This document shows positions 1-12,035 of a stretch of DNA of 64,000 nucleotides, one piece after another (the first letter of the stretch is position 1; the number at the start of each line of letters is the position of its first letter). The notes under the pieces are model-generated. The model saw only the letters and a program-made list of their open reading frames with translations. It ran no database searches and had not been told where the DNA came from. The DNA comes from Podospora bellae-mahoneyi. Taxonomy: Eukaryota > Ascomycota > Sordariomycetes > Sordariales > Podosporaceae. The stretch is from positions 1,054,001-1,118,000 of the forward strand of contig NC_085885.1 of NCBI RefSeq assembly GCF_035222275.1, read 5' to 3'. Both the position numbers and the translations under genes were made by a program.

Positions 1-883
1 TATGATTACCTAATAATTACCTACTGATACTAATTTGGCCCTTGGATACAACAAGCACTATAGGAGCACCATAGGAGCACCATAACGAACACATAACTCA
101 CCACAGCCCAAACCGAGAACTTAGCAGTTCGCGCATCCATGTTTGCTGTCCAGTTGCAAGACATTGGCCAAGGAATACACACAACCACCAACTGTTAGTA
201 AGGTCATCTGTTCCATTACCCCTTGGAAACCCCCAATGTACCTCTAGGGTTACTAGCAAGTTACAATCAGAGATTTGACGCTCGAAAATTGTGTCCACAA
301 CCGATGAAATGGGAACATACGAGATGGTCAACTTCGTCAATATTTATTGCATCTTGACCACAACATCGATACCTGATTTCTGATGATACTTTCGACATCC
401 AGCGCATAGAAGACATGAAAGTCAAGCTACCACTAATGTGAACCATTTCCTCGAAGGTTCTTATTATGAAGCCATTGTGCCACATAACGGATTGATCGTG
501 AGTTCAACCTTGCTATGAAGTTTCGCGAAGCAGTGCGGTCACCTCCTGGTTATCTGGTATGGCTTGATCAGTGTAACCGATTACACAGCGTCGAGATATA
601 GCAGCCTTTCTGGAACTGGTTCGTTTTCGGTCTCGGAACACCAACATCATACTGTTCTTTACCTAGTCAAGCATTGTCTTGTCACCTTCTCTCTGTTATG
701 AGCCGTTTTAGGTATGCCTCATTGAAACCAAAACCACACAGTACACTCTTCTCTTATATGTGAGGCAAATAGGGCAACATTCGTGACTGCCATCCTTCCA
801 AGATTCATTCCATACTTTGGTAGTAACCAGGCACGGAAGGATGCCCCAGGCTCGATTTTTAATCAATCAATCAATCAATCAAC

Positions 884-915
<32 letters not shown>

Positions 916-3321
916 TAAGCAAGTACAAATAGTTAATAGACAGTCTTTTCAGTCTCTTTTTAGCTGCTCTAAGCAGCTTATCTATCACTTATAATTTTGG
1001 ACCTGAAATCATCAGAGGCGATCTTGGCCAGTGTTTAATAAGCTTTAAGCATGCGTCTGTCCAACAATAGAGGAGGATTCACCTAGAAGCCTGATAAGCT
1101 CGTTTTGATATTATCTAGTATAGCAGACCCGAAACCAAATTTCTCTGAGCTGAAAGTGTGGATCTGGTTCAGCTAATTCAGAAACAACACGATGTGCGTC
1201 TCCAGCCCAGATAATCCCAGACACCGTTTTCTCGATTAAAGTAACTGGAGGAACATACAACCAGCTTGGTGACTGTTTGAAAGGGATTTCCTTCAACAAA
1301 CGGTAATAGTCTGGTCGAAATCGAAGTTTTGTGGCTGATTTGTTTGATTTTTATCTTGAGCAAGGCGAGGCTGTCGTTTGTGGCCTCGGAGGCGCACTAA
1401 CAAAGCCATCGTGACTAACTCGGGTTTGAAGCTCCGAGACAAGCAAGATTTAGCAAGATATCAGTAATTATAGTGTCACGAGATTCTTCCTAATCTTGGT
1501 GTTTTTTGCTTGATGTGTCCTTCCCGGCAAAAGTCTTCCATGATGGGCAGACGAACTGTCAAGCTCATTGTCGGCAGGATGGTTTCCACCACCACTGTCA
1601 ACCATGCCCTTACCCACTGGCTCCATCATCTATTGTCAAACCAGCAAGTCGGTAAACATTCTTTGTGCTAAGTTGTCTGCCCCTTGACCCGTGTTGCACG
1701 CGTCATTCAGGGGTTTAATCTACATGCTGCCGCCCTGGTATAATGTCTCCAGTCCTTCATGCCTATCGGTCTCGAATCCCAGGACCAAATTACTGCTGGG
1801 CCTGGCCATTCTGAAAACGAGTAGCTGCCTTCAGTCGGTTGTTTTCGCAAATATCTTGCAGTCCGTTCCTCGAGGTTGAGCGGCAGGTGGCCAAGCGGAT
1901 TCCGACCTTACAGCCTACCACAACCCACACCCAACCCTGAACCTCCCTCAACTAGCCTGCTTTGTGTCATGAGATCTGATCCTGCGACATATTAACAATT
2001 TTGTCTGACACTTTTGGCGACTTTTCTCATCTTTATACATTCTCTGCTCATGCTGCCAATGACTGACGGCAGGCGCTAGCAAACCACCTTAACACCAGCC
2101 TTGGACCGCCACAAAGAGAGTCTGAGACACCAGCTGCAGCTTTTTCATCCCAGTTTTGAGGCCACAAGATGATATTCAGACTCGACGGGCATTGATTCCT
2201 CCTTTTCGCATCTTTTCAAACAGTGCAACCGAGTCCTTTTTGCAGGTTCATCTAAGAGTCAAGACAAAGCTTCCGGGATCTTTTTCACAGGCACCCCGCC
2301 TGGTCCGACAGCCCCATCCTCCCACAGCCCTACCTTCACAGCCAGTCACCCCTTGGTTGTTTGTGATTTTGGTCATATTCAACCAAGCTGGCGTCAAATT
2401 GGCTGTCTCGGAGAGGGTGACCAGGGCTGTTAACAGGGTACATGCACCTCGGGTGAAACTACCCCCACAGACAAGTACCCTGCTACCGCGACACGCCGCT
2501 AACCATTTCAGTGAGCGAAGCACGGTGTTCGGCCCCACGACTCGCGACAGTTTTTTGAGTGGCACAATCGCGAAGTTGTAGAATCTCTCTTCTGCCTCGT
2601 TGTCTGTCCATTCGCTTATCAGGTACGCGTTCTCCTTCTCCCTGTCTCACTCCTCGTGCCCTTGGCCCTGTTTTTGATGCGTATTTGATTTGTACAGGAG
2701 TTCCTGTCCAAGTGAAGATGGTTCTGCACCAGTGCAGCGCCAGGCTGTGCCCTTCTGGATTTTCTCAGAACACTGACAGCCATCACCATCATTTTCTTGG
2801 TGTTTCAACCACGGCATCCCATGTTCCCCCCCTTTTTGTCATATCTAAGGCAAGCGCCACAGACCAAACCAGACACATGTGTACACACTGTTGACGGCAT
2901 TTCCCCACATTTTTCTATGGTCAGCCTGCTGCCGCTCCCACACGCAGCCTGGGGCAGAACCTCATTTTGGCAATTCAATCTATTCAATTTTTATTTTTTT
3001 ATTTTTTTTTTCAATTGTCGCCGTCGATGCCGAATATCATATTCATTTGTAATTTTCATCTGCGTCATCTTTCCACCTTTTAGTCCCCGCCTCTGGTATG
3101 CTAGCTATCCAGAGCTACCAAAACACCCGCTCAGCCTGGGAAGCAACGATAGGTACTGCAGCCTTCTCTGAACTCGGTATCCATCAGTTGTCATCAACCG
3201 CTACATTGATTCTCACCTGGACAGGCACCAATCTTTATCATTTTCATCAAAGGCGCTTTCATCTGACGACCTTTCAATTCATTTTCCGCCCCCATTCAGC
3301 CACTAATGCTATATAATAGCG
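1..3321. other. Intergenic region without a recognised gene
   Basis: All reading frames up to the SUZ12 start are short and lack recognisable domains. The longest, 141 codons on the plus strand at about 2156-2581, has no visible motif and probably lies in the SUZ12 leader or promoter. The last kilobase is rich in pyrimidine runs, including a T tract near 2990-3012, as is common upstream of fungal genes. A TCAA/AATC tetranucleotide repeat lies at 861-916. Confidence 0.6.
861..916. repeat. AATC tetranucleotide microsatellite
   Basis: Tandem AATC units occur with a few AACC variants in the middle. This is a simple-sequence repeat about 56 bp long in intergenic DNA. Confidence 0.9.
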
Positions 3322-5717
3322 ATGACGACTGCAAAACCTCGCGCCCGTGGCCTTCCGTACCTGCATCGGAATTGGAAAAAGGCATACGACGGCCTGACGT
3401 CCCAGATGGGCAACAAGACATCTTCAGAGTCTCGTGACTCTGTTGATCAGATCACCAACCAGCTTGACACCACTCAACGCGCCGCCAAACGTCGCCGCCT
3501 CGAAAATGATCAAGATGTCTTTCCTCTCTACGAAGACTGGAGCAACTCCAAACGTGGTCTTCGCATCGAGGTTCTCAAAGTCAGTCACAAGGATGCTCCC
3601 CGGGTCAAAAATGGCATCATGAACGGACTGGTTCCGCCGAACATCAAAGATGTCTCGCAAATCAAGGCTCGATGTCAACTCACTATCATGGGATACAAAG
3701 GCGACCACCCCGTCGTCCTCCACGTCGACAGCCAGGTTTGTGACATCAAAGTCTTCAAGAACCCCGCTGGTCAGTCCCCCATGGCACGTTTTTACTCCAT
3801 CCGACCATTCCACATTCCAGAAGCCAAAATTTCCCTCGAACGCGACGACGACGCTGTGTTTGGTCTGGCCAACACGTACTCTGTGCATATTGAGCTTCAG
3901 TCTGCTGGTGATCCCAACTGGCCACCACGTGACCTCGTCACCGTCAGCGATGAGGATCTTTTGTACAGTAACAACAGCGGCGGGCTGCCACCACGACAAT
4001 GGGTCATGAGCGCCAGTATTGCGGACATTTTTAACAAAAATCACCGTAAGACGATGCGGCTTAGAGTCAAAAAGCATGTCAGTCAAGATATCGCCACAAA
4101 CTTTCTTATGGATGTGGATGTGCGGTGGTTGACGGCCATCTCCACCCAGAAGACTATGCGGGAGCACACTAAGGATGTTCTTCCTTGCATCACGGCGTTT
4201 GATCCTGATGGACACAACAAGGTGGTTGCGAATGGGAATGTCAACGGGGGGTCGCTCCCAGACACTCCCGACGAGCTCATGCCTGACGGTGATACGACAC
4301 CCAACAGGTCGAGACGCACAAAACAGAATGTCAACTACAATGTTAGGCAGATGTGGAATACGGCTGTTGGGAAGGAACCCAAGAAGCGGAGGAAGTTTGG
4401 CGACGCGGTGGAAATTGGGGCGAATCAGCAAGTTGACGAGCACGTCATCACCTACCTCCTGCCCCCAGAACAGGTGCAGATGGTGAAGTTCATCTGCATC
4501 GTCTGCGCCGCCGAGAACGACAATTTGACCCAGCTCCGGCTACACTACCAGAGCCACCCACAGTACCTGTTCAGCTTTGAAATTCGGCCCAAGCTGGGCT
4601 GCTGCGTTACTGTCAAGCCCAACAGCGAGAACCCGGGCAGTCCGCTCAGACCTAAGGTGTACCAGCTTGGTCTACCGGTGGAACCGCTGGATGTGGAAAA
4701 ATATGTGAATGGGGACGAGAGCTGGCTTGAGCATAGGCTGGGTCCGGACAACGATAGGGATGTTGTGAATAATGGGAAGCCGGCGAAGCCACAGCCAGTA
4801 AGTTAGTAGAGTGACACAGCAGTACATTCTTTCGCCTCGCACCCCCATCATCGCCAATTTCGTTATCAGCATCATCCCTCTTACCACCATCGTCACCGTC
4901 ATCAACCAACACAACCGATTCTCAGTTACCTTCATGTCATGTCATTTTTTTTTTTTTTTTTGCATTCAGTACACCACGGACAGAGCAACTCGCTAATTTC
5001 AGCAGAAACCGGCCCCCCAAAAACCCACCAGACCAGCCGTCCTTGTTCCCAAGACGAAGCAGCCACTCTTTGACCCATACAGTAAAGTTGCCCTCGAACC
5101 CGGCACCCCAGTCCCTCAGTACCCGATAGACGACTCCTGGCTCTTGCTTAAGCACCGCGAGGCCCTTCAGGATTTCATCGATCTCAACCACGAAGAAAAA
5201 GAGTACATGCAAGAATGGGACGCCTTTATTCTCCGGAAGCATCTTTCATCACAGCAGTACCTGCCTAAGGCCTTTTTGCAATTCGTGAAGGACAAGGCGG
5301 GGTGGCTGGTGGAGAAGCAGGCGAGGGCGGAAGAGTTTAGTAAACATGTTAGCACGCTGTTGGCGAGGAGGGTGTTGGGGGAGAATGAGGTGATTGAGTC
5401 GACGGCGTTGCTGAATGAGGCGAGGGAAAGGAAGAGCAAAGCGGTGAATGGAGAGGTTAGTGGTGGGGGTGGTGAGGAGGGGAGGAAGGGGAAGAGGACT
5501 GGGGGGTGTTGCGTGGGATGTGGGGAGCCGGTGCCGGTCAGTGAGATGGTTGTTTGTGGGAACAAGGTATGTTTTCTTGCCATCTTCTCGACAGACAAGT
5601 GACTAATTGTGGGAGCAGGAATGCACAAACCGGTTGTGGCACGATCGCTGTGTAGACGATAAGAAGACAGCGAAGAAACTGGGCAGGAAATGGAAGTGCA
5701 AGGGCTGCAGGGTTTAG
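3322..5717 (+). CDS. SUZ12: Polycomb repressive complex 2 subunit SUZ12, with C-terminal PHD-like finger
   Basis: I read three exons (3322-4797, 5003-5566, 5619-5717), all phase 0, giving 712 residues. Donors are GTAAGT and GTATGT; acceptors are TTTCAG and GAGCAG. Residues about 391-412 form the SUZ12-type C2H2 finger (CIVCAAEN...HYQSH). The segment from about residue 535 (PIDDSWLLLKHREALQDF onward) is a VEFS-box-like helical region, which in this family contacts the EZH2-type methyltransferase. After a glycine-rich linker, the last 50 residues carry Cys-x2-Cys, Cys-x4-Cys, Trp-His-x2-Cys and a final Cys-x2-Cys, the spacing of a PHD finger, split by the last intron. SUZ12 is a core subunit of nuclear PRC2, which methylates H3K27. 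The ATG is followed by a basic stretch ending in HRNW, seen at the start of fungal homologues. Family assignment is firm; the exact 5' end is inferred. Confidence 0.88.
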
Positions 5718-7204
5718 TTGTCCACGCTATCTGTCATCCTCGTCAAGACTTTATGAGGGTGTTTTACTTCTCTCTGCTCCAACCCAGCGGTCGATATAGA
5801 AAAGAAGGAGGGAACTAATTGGGAAAGGGCACGTTTGACTAGGGGTTGATTTTATGGGGAAAGAGAAGGGAAGAAAGGTTACTTGAGTTGCATTTGCATA
5901 TTGGGGGGGAAGGGGGAGGAGGCATTATATACCGTTGCTTCAGGGTACTCTATGTTGCTAGCCTTTGCTTTTTAACCTGGATGGATAGATAGGGGGGAAG
6001 CACCTGGGGGGAGGGAAAAGGAAGGGGGGAGATAAGGGGGAAATGGGATGGGGGATATGTTGTAACTTGTGTAATAAACTAAGAACTGAGCTTGCTGCTG
6101 GGGCGTCTGGGAATATTGGTATAGCGTTGGAACTGGCAAGATTTAATTTAAACATGGGAGTGGAGAGAGGTGTTTACTATACTGTATGACATGATTGATA
6201 TGGCCTTGGCTGATGACATGCTTGAAACTGGAGGGAAGTCGTGTGGCAGGTGCCAAGGAGAGGATGTGGGCTACATTTTGGGCACATGAAATGTTCAAAC
6301 TTGTCATTGCATCACTGCGCTCCTCCTTGGACACTGATCACCGACCGGCCATGCTTTGATTGAGAGTCAACCATGGAGCTAAGATTGATATCACGAGTAA
6401 ACATTTTCTGTGGTGCTGATCGATTCAGCGGTGTTGCTAGGTAGGCCAGAACAATACACACCCACAAACCTTGCATTGCCATTCCGGGTACTGTGTCCCT
6501 CCCTATTTGTTGACCAACAGAAGAAGTTGATCTACATTACTATAAACATTACCTGGATCATATTTGCCTTGTAATGAACACCCTTTAGTACAGCCAAGCA
6601 GCAACAACATATTTCACACGCATACCTACCTACGATCCTTAAGGCCACATCCGACAGGGCGGGCACACGTAAAGAATCACTACCCCAACAGCCCAGGTTC
6701 ATTAACACTGTCCTTGATTCCATTTACACAAGCTAATTAAACAGTACAATACTCCCACACAAACCCCTCCCCAACTCCCAAACTCTAAAGTATATACGTC
6801 CTGTTGTCCCTTATACCCTTCCTTTCCTGCATTATTTGTACTGTTGTTTCCTCCTGTAGGTATCAGGGCAAATTCCCAGGTATTAGACCACCCCACCCCT
6901 CCCGCCTCCATTGCGACCACATGTGTGTAAGATATAAAGTAGCAAAAAAGTCAACACCAGTAGACGCCCCCCACCCTGCCCGGTCAAATTTCGAGTTTGA
7001 GAAACCCCCAAACGCCAGTGTACAGTGCAAGAACTCCAGTGAAGACAGGAAAGAAACACAAAGACAGAAACGAAAGAGAAAAAGAAAACCGTGAATCTAC
7101 AGCCGTCCCGTCCTGACTGTACCGTAACCCAGCCCTTTCACACACAGGTTTAACTCCCGGTGCCAACTCGAGCCAGCTCAATACCTGAAAAAAAAAAAAA
7201 ACTA
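5718..7204. other. Convergent 3' intergenic region
   Basis: This stretch lies between the stop codons of SUZ12 (+) and the LRR protein gene (-). It holds only short frames, G-rich runs around 5905-6050 and an A12 tract at 7189-7200. It probably contains the two 3' untranslated regions. No gene is seen. Confidence 0.6.
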
Positions 7205-9616
7205 TCACCAAGCATACCCCTCATCCTCCCCCTCCCCCCCATCCCCCCCATCCCAATCCTCATCACTATCATCATTCCCCTCCCCGCTCCCCCCCTCGTC
7301 CACATCCACAAAGTCATTCATGCTGTACGGCATCGCCACCGGCTTCCCATTGTCCAGCACAACCTCCACCCTGTTGCACATTCCCTGCTTATAGTACAAC
7401 TCCTCCTCCTTCTCCTCCTCCTTTTCCTCATCATCAACCTCCATATCATCATCATTATCTTCTCCCATAATATCCTCCCCATCCGTCTCCGGCTCCGCAT
7501 ACGAAAACCCAAACCCCTTCTTCTCCGCCACCCTACCACCCCTCAAATCCCGACCAACACTACTAGCCCGGCTGGAGGGGTTGGAATACTGCTCCCTGAT
7601 CCTGCTGCTTCTCCTCGACGGGCTATCCACGCCCCGTTTCTTGGTTTTCTTGGCCACAGACAGAGGGGGTTCAACCACCTCCCCACCAACAGCAGCAGCA
7701 GGAGCAGCTCTCAACGAAGTAATCCCCGTATCCTCATTAAAATCATCCCTCAAAAACACCTTCCTGAGCGTATTACGCCACCTGTCCCTAAAATCCGACC
7801 TCTGCTGATACGGCACATCAAGCATAACCTTCAAGTCAATCTCCCTCAACCTAGACAGCCCCCCCGCGCAATCAACAAGCGACCGAAAAAAAACCTCGGC
7901 CGCCTCCGCAGTCCAATGCTTGAAATCCTTCAGCTCGATCCCAATCAACGTCTCCGGCCAAACAGGCGCACTCTCAAACCTCTCCAGCACCCCACACGTC
8001 GCATCAACATTCCGATACCCCAGCTCAATCTGCGCCCCAATCTTGTAGTCCATCACTACCCACTTCAACCTCGGACACGCCTTCCCCAAAATCGTAAGCC
8101 ACGAAAGCGACAGCGCGCGGTTATGCCTCAGCGTCAAGCTCTCCAGTCTATTGCCGTGCGTGAGCAAAAAACTGGCGAGATCCTCGTCGGTAATCTCGCA
8201 GCAGTTGATCAGATCGAGACCTCTAAGGTTCCTGGGCAGCATTGGAAGGATCCTATCGTCGACTGCATTCGAGTACTCAAACCCGACATGCTCCAGTTGC
8301 GACAAGGCATTGATCGCGTCGGCCATATTTTTCACAAAAACGTTATCCCTTTCCAAAACCTCCGCCTCATCATCCCTCGACGTGGCCTCAAGAGAAGGAA
8401 GCTGGTAATTGAGCAAGGTCACCTTCTTCACACTGGACAACTCCCTCTCATGAATCTTCTTGATCTCCCCCCAGTCAAACGCGTGCTCCGTGAACCGGCG
8501 ATTCCATCGCCACTCCACCAGCCTCGCACCCGACGCCTCCAACCCTTGGAACAGTTGCCTGGGATACCGCCAGCGGAGGTTGCTCCCCATATCCCTCATC
8601 ACCGGGTCGTCCTTCCAATGGTACAGCTCCAGCGCCTTGAGCTCGGGGAGGTGACGCAGCAGCTGTGTAAAGTCGAGCGGCTCACCCCTGTGAAGCTTGG
8701 AAGCAATCTCATTGACATCGATAGAAAGTCTCCTGATCTTGGTCCGGTAGGCAAATAACGTCGTGCTCGGGTCTTTAGCAAGGAGCGACACAAGGCCGTG
8801 TGCCATGCCCCTGCTGGCCAGTGGAGGGCGACGATATAAAGCAGTAATGGCAGGCTCTTCCAAAGCTCGACAGATTGTGCTTGCAGCAAGAAGCCATTTC
8901 GCTCTGTGCGAGTCTTCAAGGGACGAGGAGGCATCTTGAAAGACCTGCTCCCAAAAGAACCAGGGCAGACTGACCCAGTTGGGAATGAACACTTCCTGAG
9001 GTCTGGATTCAGCGACAGCCTCTGGCGTAGTAGTCGCTGTCTTGGGCGGCTTGAGCAACAATTGCCCAGCCCGCAGCGTCTGTCTAGTAGGCGTCGTCTG
9101 CTTCCTCCTCTTCACAGACCTAGCACTACTCCGTCTCGGACTGCCGGTGCGCTTGGCACCAACACCCAGCGTCGTCGTGAAGCTCCCATGATCATCCTCC
9201 TCAGGGTCACCCTCACTCTCATCATTGTAAAACCCCGACCTGTGTCTCGTGCGTTTTGAGCGACGACGAGCGGTACCAGCCGACAAAGCACCCGGTGACA
9301 CGGCTCTTTTGCCGTACGACCCGACAGGCGTCCGAAATGGAAGCGATGTGGTGATTAGCTGCTGCTGCTGCTGCGGTGATTGTACCACACGATGGCCGTT
9401 GGTGGAGGTGGTAGAGCTGAAAGACGAGGCTGAGCTCCTGGTGACCCGGCTGCTGAGCGAAACGTGGGGATCATCGGCCTCTCCTCCTGACGACGCACCC
9501 CCCTGGACGCCGGCATCTTGGCGCGGAGTACGAGGCCGCAAGCTCCGGCGCAGCACCGGCGACGTAGCGGATCCAGGTGTGTGAGACACCACCACACCAC
9601 CGTTGCGAGTCTTCAT
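7205..9616 (-). CDS. Nuclear leucine-rich-repeat / F-box-like protein
   Basis: A single uninterrupted frame of 803 residues. Residues 1-210 are basic, Ser/Thr/Arg-rich and disordered, with NLS-like clusters such as RRRSKRTRHR. At about 213-265 a segment starting WVSLPWFFWEQVF resembles a degenerate F-box (Leu-Pro followed by hydrophobics and a helical Leu/Cys pattern). Residues about 290-620 hold repeated Leu-x2-Leu patterns such as LRGLDLINCCEITDEDL and LESLTLRHNRAL, typical of the LRRs of AMN1/F-box-LRR proteins. The C-terminus is very acidic and carries further basic patches. F-box LRR proteins usually recruit substrates to SCF ubiquitin ligases; because the F-box here is weak, that role is inference. 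It faces UFD1 in tandem, with about 560 bp between them. Confidence 0.7.
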   Translation of the reverse strand: MKTRNGGVVVSHTPGSATSPVLRRSLRPRTPRQDAGVQGGASSGGEADDPHVSLSSRVTRSSASSFSSTTSTNGHRVVQSPQQQQQLITTSLPFRTPVGSYGKRAVSPGALSAGTARRRSKRTRHRSGFYNDESEGDPEEDDHGSFTTTLGVGAKRTGSPRRSSARSVKRRKQTTPTRQTLRAGQLLLKPPKTATTTPEAVAESRPQEVFIPNWVSLPWFFWEQVFQDASSSLEDSHRAKWLLAASTICRALEEPAITALYRRPPLASRGMAHGLVSLLAKDPSTTLFAYRTKIRRLSIDVNEIASKLHRGEPLDFTQLLRHLPELKALELYHWKDDPVMRDMGSNLRWRYPRQLFQGLEASGARLVEWRWNRRFTEHAFDWGEIKKIHERELSSVKKVTLLNYQLPSLEATSRDDEAEVLERDNVFVKNMADAINALSQLEHVGFEYSNAVDDRILPMLPRNLRGLDLINCCEITDEDLASFLLTHGNRLESLTLRHNRALSLSWLTILGKACPRLKWVVMDYKIGAQIELGYRNVDATCGVLERFESAPVWPETLIGIELKDFKHWTAEAAEVFFRSLVDCAGGLSRLREIDLKVMLDVPYQQRSDFRDRWRNTLRKVFLRDDFNEDTGITSLRAAPAAAVGGEVVEPPLSVAKKTKKRGVDSPSRRSSRIREQYSNPSSRASSVGRDLRGGRVAEKKGFGFSYAEPETDGEDIMGEDNDDDMEVDDEEKEEEKEEELYYKQGMCNRVEVVLDNGKPVAMPYSMNDFVDVDEGGSGEGNDDSDEDWDGGDGGEGEDEGYAW

Positions 9617-10174
9617 GGCGAGTTTGTGTGGACGACCATCTAGTGAGAAGCAACAGGTTGGAACGACAAGTTTTTTTTATCGAGTGCAAGTGCAAATTAA
9701 ACGCGGCTCGAGGCAAGAAGATGCAAGTCGCAGTTCGATGGTTGAAAGAAAGAGATCCGGAAGCGGGACGGCCTGTGAGCTGTGAATGGTTCACTCGCTC
9801 ATCTGTCAAACCTTGGCCGATAGTGGGGCACAAGCTTTGGTGCAAGTACCCTCCAGAACAGCCATCGGGTTAGGGTTAACAGAGGCCATTACAGTTATCA
9901 ACATATATATATATATATATATCAGAAAACAAGTGGTGTGCTGCATTAGATAGATAGTATTTCTCAGTTCACGTGCTAGAAGGGATTTAAACACTCTGGG
10001 CATAGCAAATCATAAAAGCAAAACCCAGTCCCAGAATCCAGGACTGCACTCTGCTGACTGCTGCCGACTTCTCTATCCACTATAGCAGTTTGCCTCCTGT
10101 CCCTTTGCCTTTCCCAAAAACCCCAAACGCCAAACAATGCATTGGTCAAAGTGAATTTTCATGCCATCAGCCAT
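9617..10174. other. Intergenic region, LRR gene leader and UFD1 3' end
   Basis: About 560 bp between two minus-strand genes. It includes a short AT dinucleotide run at about 9901-9922. No coding frame of interest is visible. Confidence 0.6.
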
Positions 10175-11466
10175 TTACCGGGGGTCCTTGCCATCCAACC
10201 GCCTTCCCTTCCTTTCCTCTGGCTTCTTTTCAACCGGAGGCTTCTCCTCGTCCTCTGGATTCTTGACCACTCCGCGCAACGTCTGTCCTCGGCCAGCAAA
10301 GTGAGGCTGCTTGGCGTTCGCCGCCTCTCTCTCCTTGTCAGCAGCTGTCTTGACAGGCTTGATCTCATACCCCAGGAACAGTTTATTTGGCGGCAAACGC
10401 AACGGCGCCGGACCGTTATTCCTTCTCTTGGGCAGCGCCGCAGCAGGTAGCGCAACATTCCCGATATTAACTGACGCACCAGCAACTGGAGTCGCCGGCT
10501 TTGGTGTTGACGCCTTACTTCCCTTCTTGCTCAGCCGGTTACCCTCCCCAGCAAAGTTCCCGATCATGACGTTAACTGCGCTGGGAGCAATGGCACCGTA
10601 GTTGATGGCTTGCGCCATGGTCCCCTGGCTGTGCATCAGACCTCCGGGAGCCACTCCACCTGGGCCCATGGCACTGCGCGGAGTGCTGGTGCCGCTTCCA
10701 CGAGGCTGTCTCTCAGGCTCGACATAACCCACTGGTGGGGCAAAATCAACACTGACATCGGTCTCTATCATGCAGACGCCCATCTTGTCCGTCTCGGGCT
10801 TGACCTCCAGCACAGCCATCTCGTAAATCTCGTCGTTGTATTCAAAGTTGAAAACATCACCCTTGGTCAGAGTGGCAAAGTTGCGAAAGGCCTTTTCGAG
10901 AACGGCGCGTGGATCGCTGATGTCGAGGAAGTTGACTGACTGGGGTTGCAGCTTGACCAGCTTGGCAAGCTCGAGAGAGGTCGTCTTGATTTGGATCATG
11001 TCGCCGACGTCGAGTTTGAGTGTTAGCATCATCTACCACTGGTTAGCACGGCACTTATACTCCTTCACAAGTGACTTGTAGCACACATACCCATTGAGGA
11101 ACATAAGCCCTGCCCTCCTCGGCCACGAACTCTAGCACGCCAGCATGTGTGTGCTTGCCCTCGGCCCCGTTGATCAACTCCAGCATAATCGGCCACTGGA
11201 CGTGTAACCTAGATACCTTGTCGAGAGCCGAAGGAGGGAGGAAGATCTTGGAGCCGTAGTTGAGCTCGGGGCGTTCGGCGCCGGGGGCCATGACCAATGG
11301 GTAGCAGCGATAGTATTCATCGAATCGCTGTACGCGAGGGGCTCTACCCCCGCCTCCGTAGCCAAACTGTTTGTAATCAGACATCAGCAACGTGCTTTCG
11401 AGGTTGTGTTGCCGGCGGGGTGGTGATATCTCGGCGCTGCCAAGGGTGCAAGGATGAGCTTACCAT
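10175..11466 (-). CDS. UFD1: Ubiquitin fusion degradation protein 1 (Ufd1)
   Basis: Ufd1 with Npl4 recruits ubiquitylated substrates to the Cdc48/p97 segregase in ER-associated and nuclear degradation. The N-terminal half shows the Ufd1 double-psi barrel signature: FDEYYRCYPLVMAPGAE, then GSKIFLPPSALDKVSRLHV, and after an intron LKLDVGDMIQIKTTSLE. The tail is Gly/Pro-rich and ends in a basic Cdc48/Npl4-binding-type region. Exons: 11366-11091 and 11032-10175, joined in phase 0 (intron GTATGT...TAG). Two starts are possible. An ATG at 11384 reads MSDYKQFGYG directly. Alternatively an ATG at 11466-11464 is followed at once by GTAAGC, and an AAACAG acceptor at 11367 then gives MFGYG, like the MF- start of other fungal Ufd1 proteins (378 residues). 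I prefer the second. The gene is divergent to LIN1. Confidence 0.9.
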
Positions 11467-12035
11467 TTTGCTTGATGGACCGAGATTTAAAGCTGCCTGT
11501 AAAACCGCGTAGCTTTGGTTGCGTTGCTGGGGGGAGGTAAGAAGCTGCTGTATCTTCCAATGCGGCGTTGTGGTAGCAAAAGAAGAAAGTGAATGGCAGC
11601 TGGTCGTTGAGGTTCCGAAGGCAGCCAGTGGATGACATACCTACTGTCCGTCACAGTCGCGGCCCAAGCTCAATGCGCACTGTGGGGTTCCGCGGGGTGT
11701 TGTGGCTGCTGTGGCGCGACCTTCAACAACTTTATGTATTCAGAAATTGTCTGAAGATTACTCGATGCTCTACTGAGCGTATATATACTATTATCAAGTG
11801 AATCTCGAGAGAGCTAAGCTGGCAACCACAAGGCGCTCCCTGGCGCTGCATGTGAAACCTTTAGATTCACCATCACGACCGAGCCTCCTGACGTCATTCC
11901 TCCCCCAACCCCAACCCTTATCGCTTACCTCTCATCTCGATAATCGCAACATATCGCGTCCTCAACTTCCCATTTCACTCTCACCACCACCATCACCATC
12001 ACCACCACCACCACCACCCCCATTACAACCACACC
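11467..12035. promoter_or_regulatory. Bidirectional promoter region UFD1 / LIN1
   Basis: About 570 bp separate the divergent starts of UFD1 and LIN1. The LIN1-proximal part (about 11975-12035) is a run of CAC/CCA triplets and the rest has no long frame. A shared promoter is inferred from the layout; I recognise no specific factor site. Confidence 0.45.

Noticed and set aside
7160-8758. 532-codon plus-strand open frame
   Set aside because: It is antisense to the LRR protein gene, with Pro/Leu/Arg-rich sequence without motifs. The minus-strand frame has LRR patterns and is longer.
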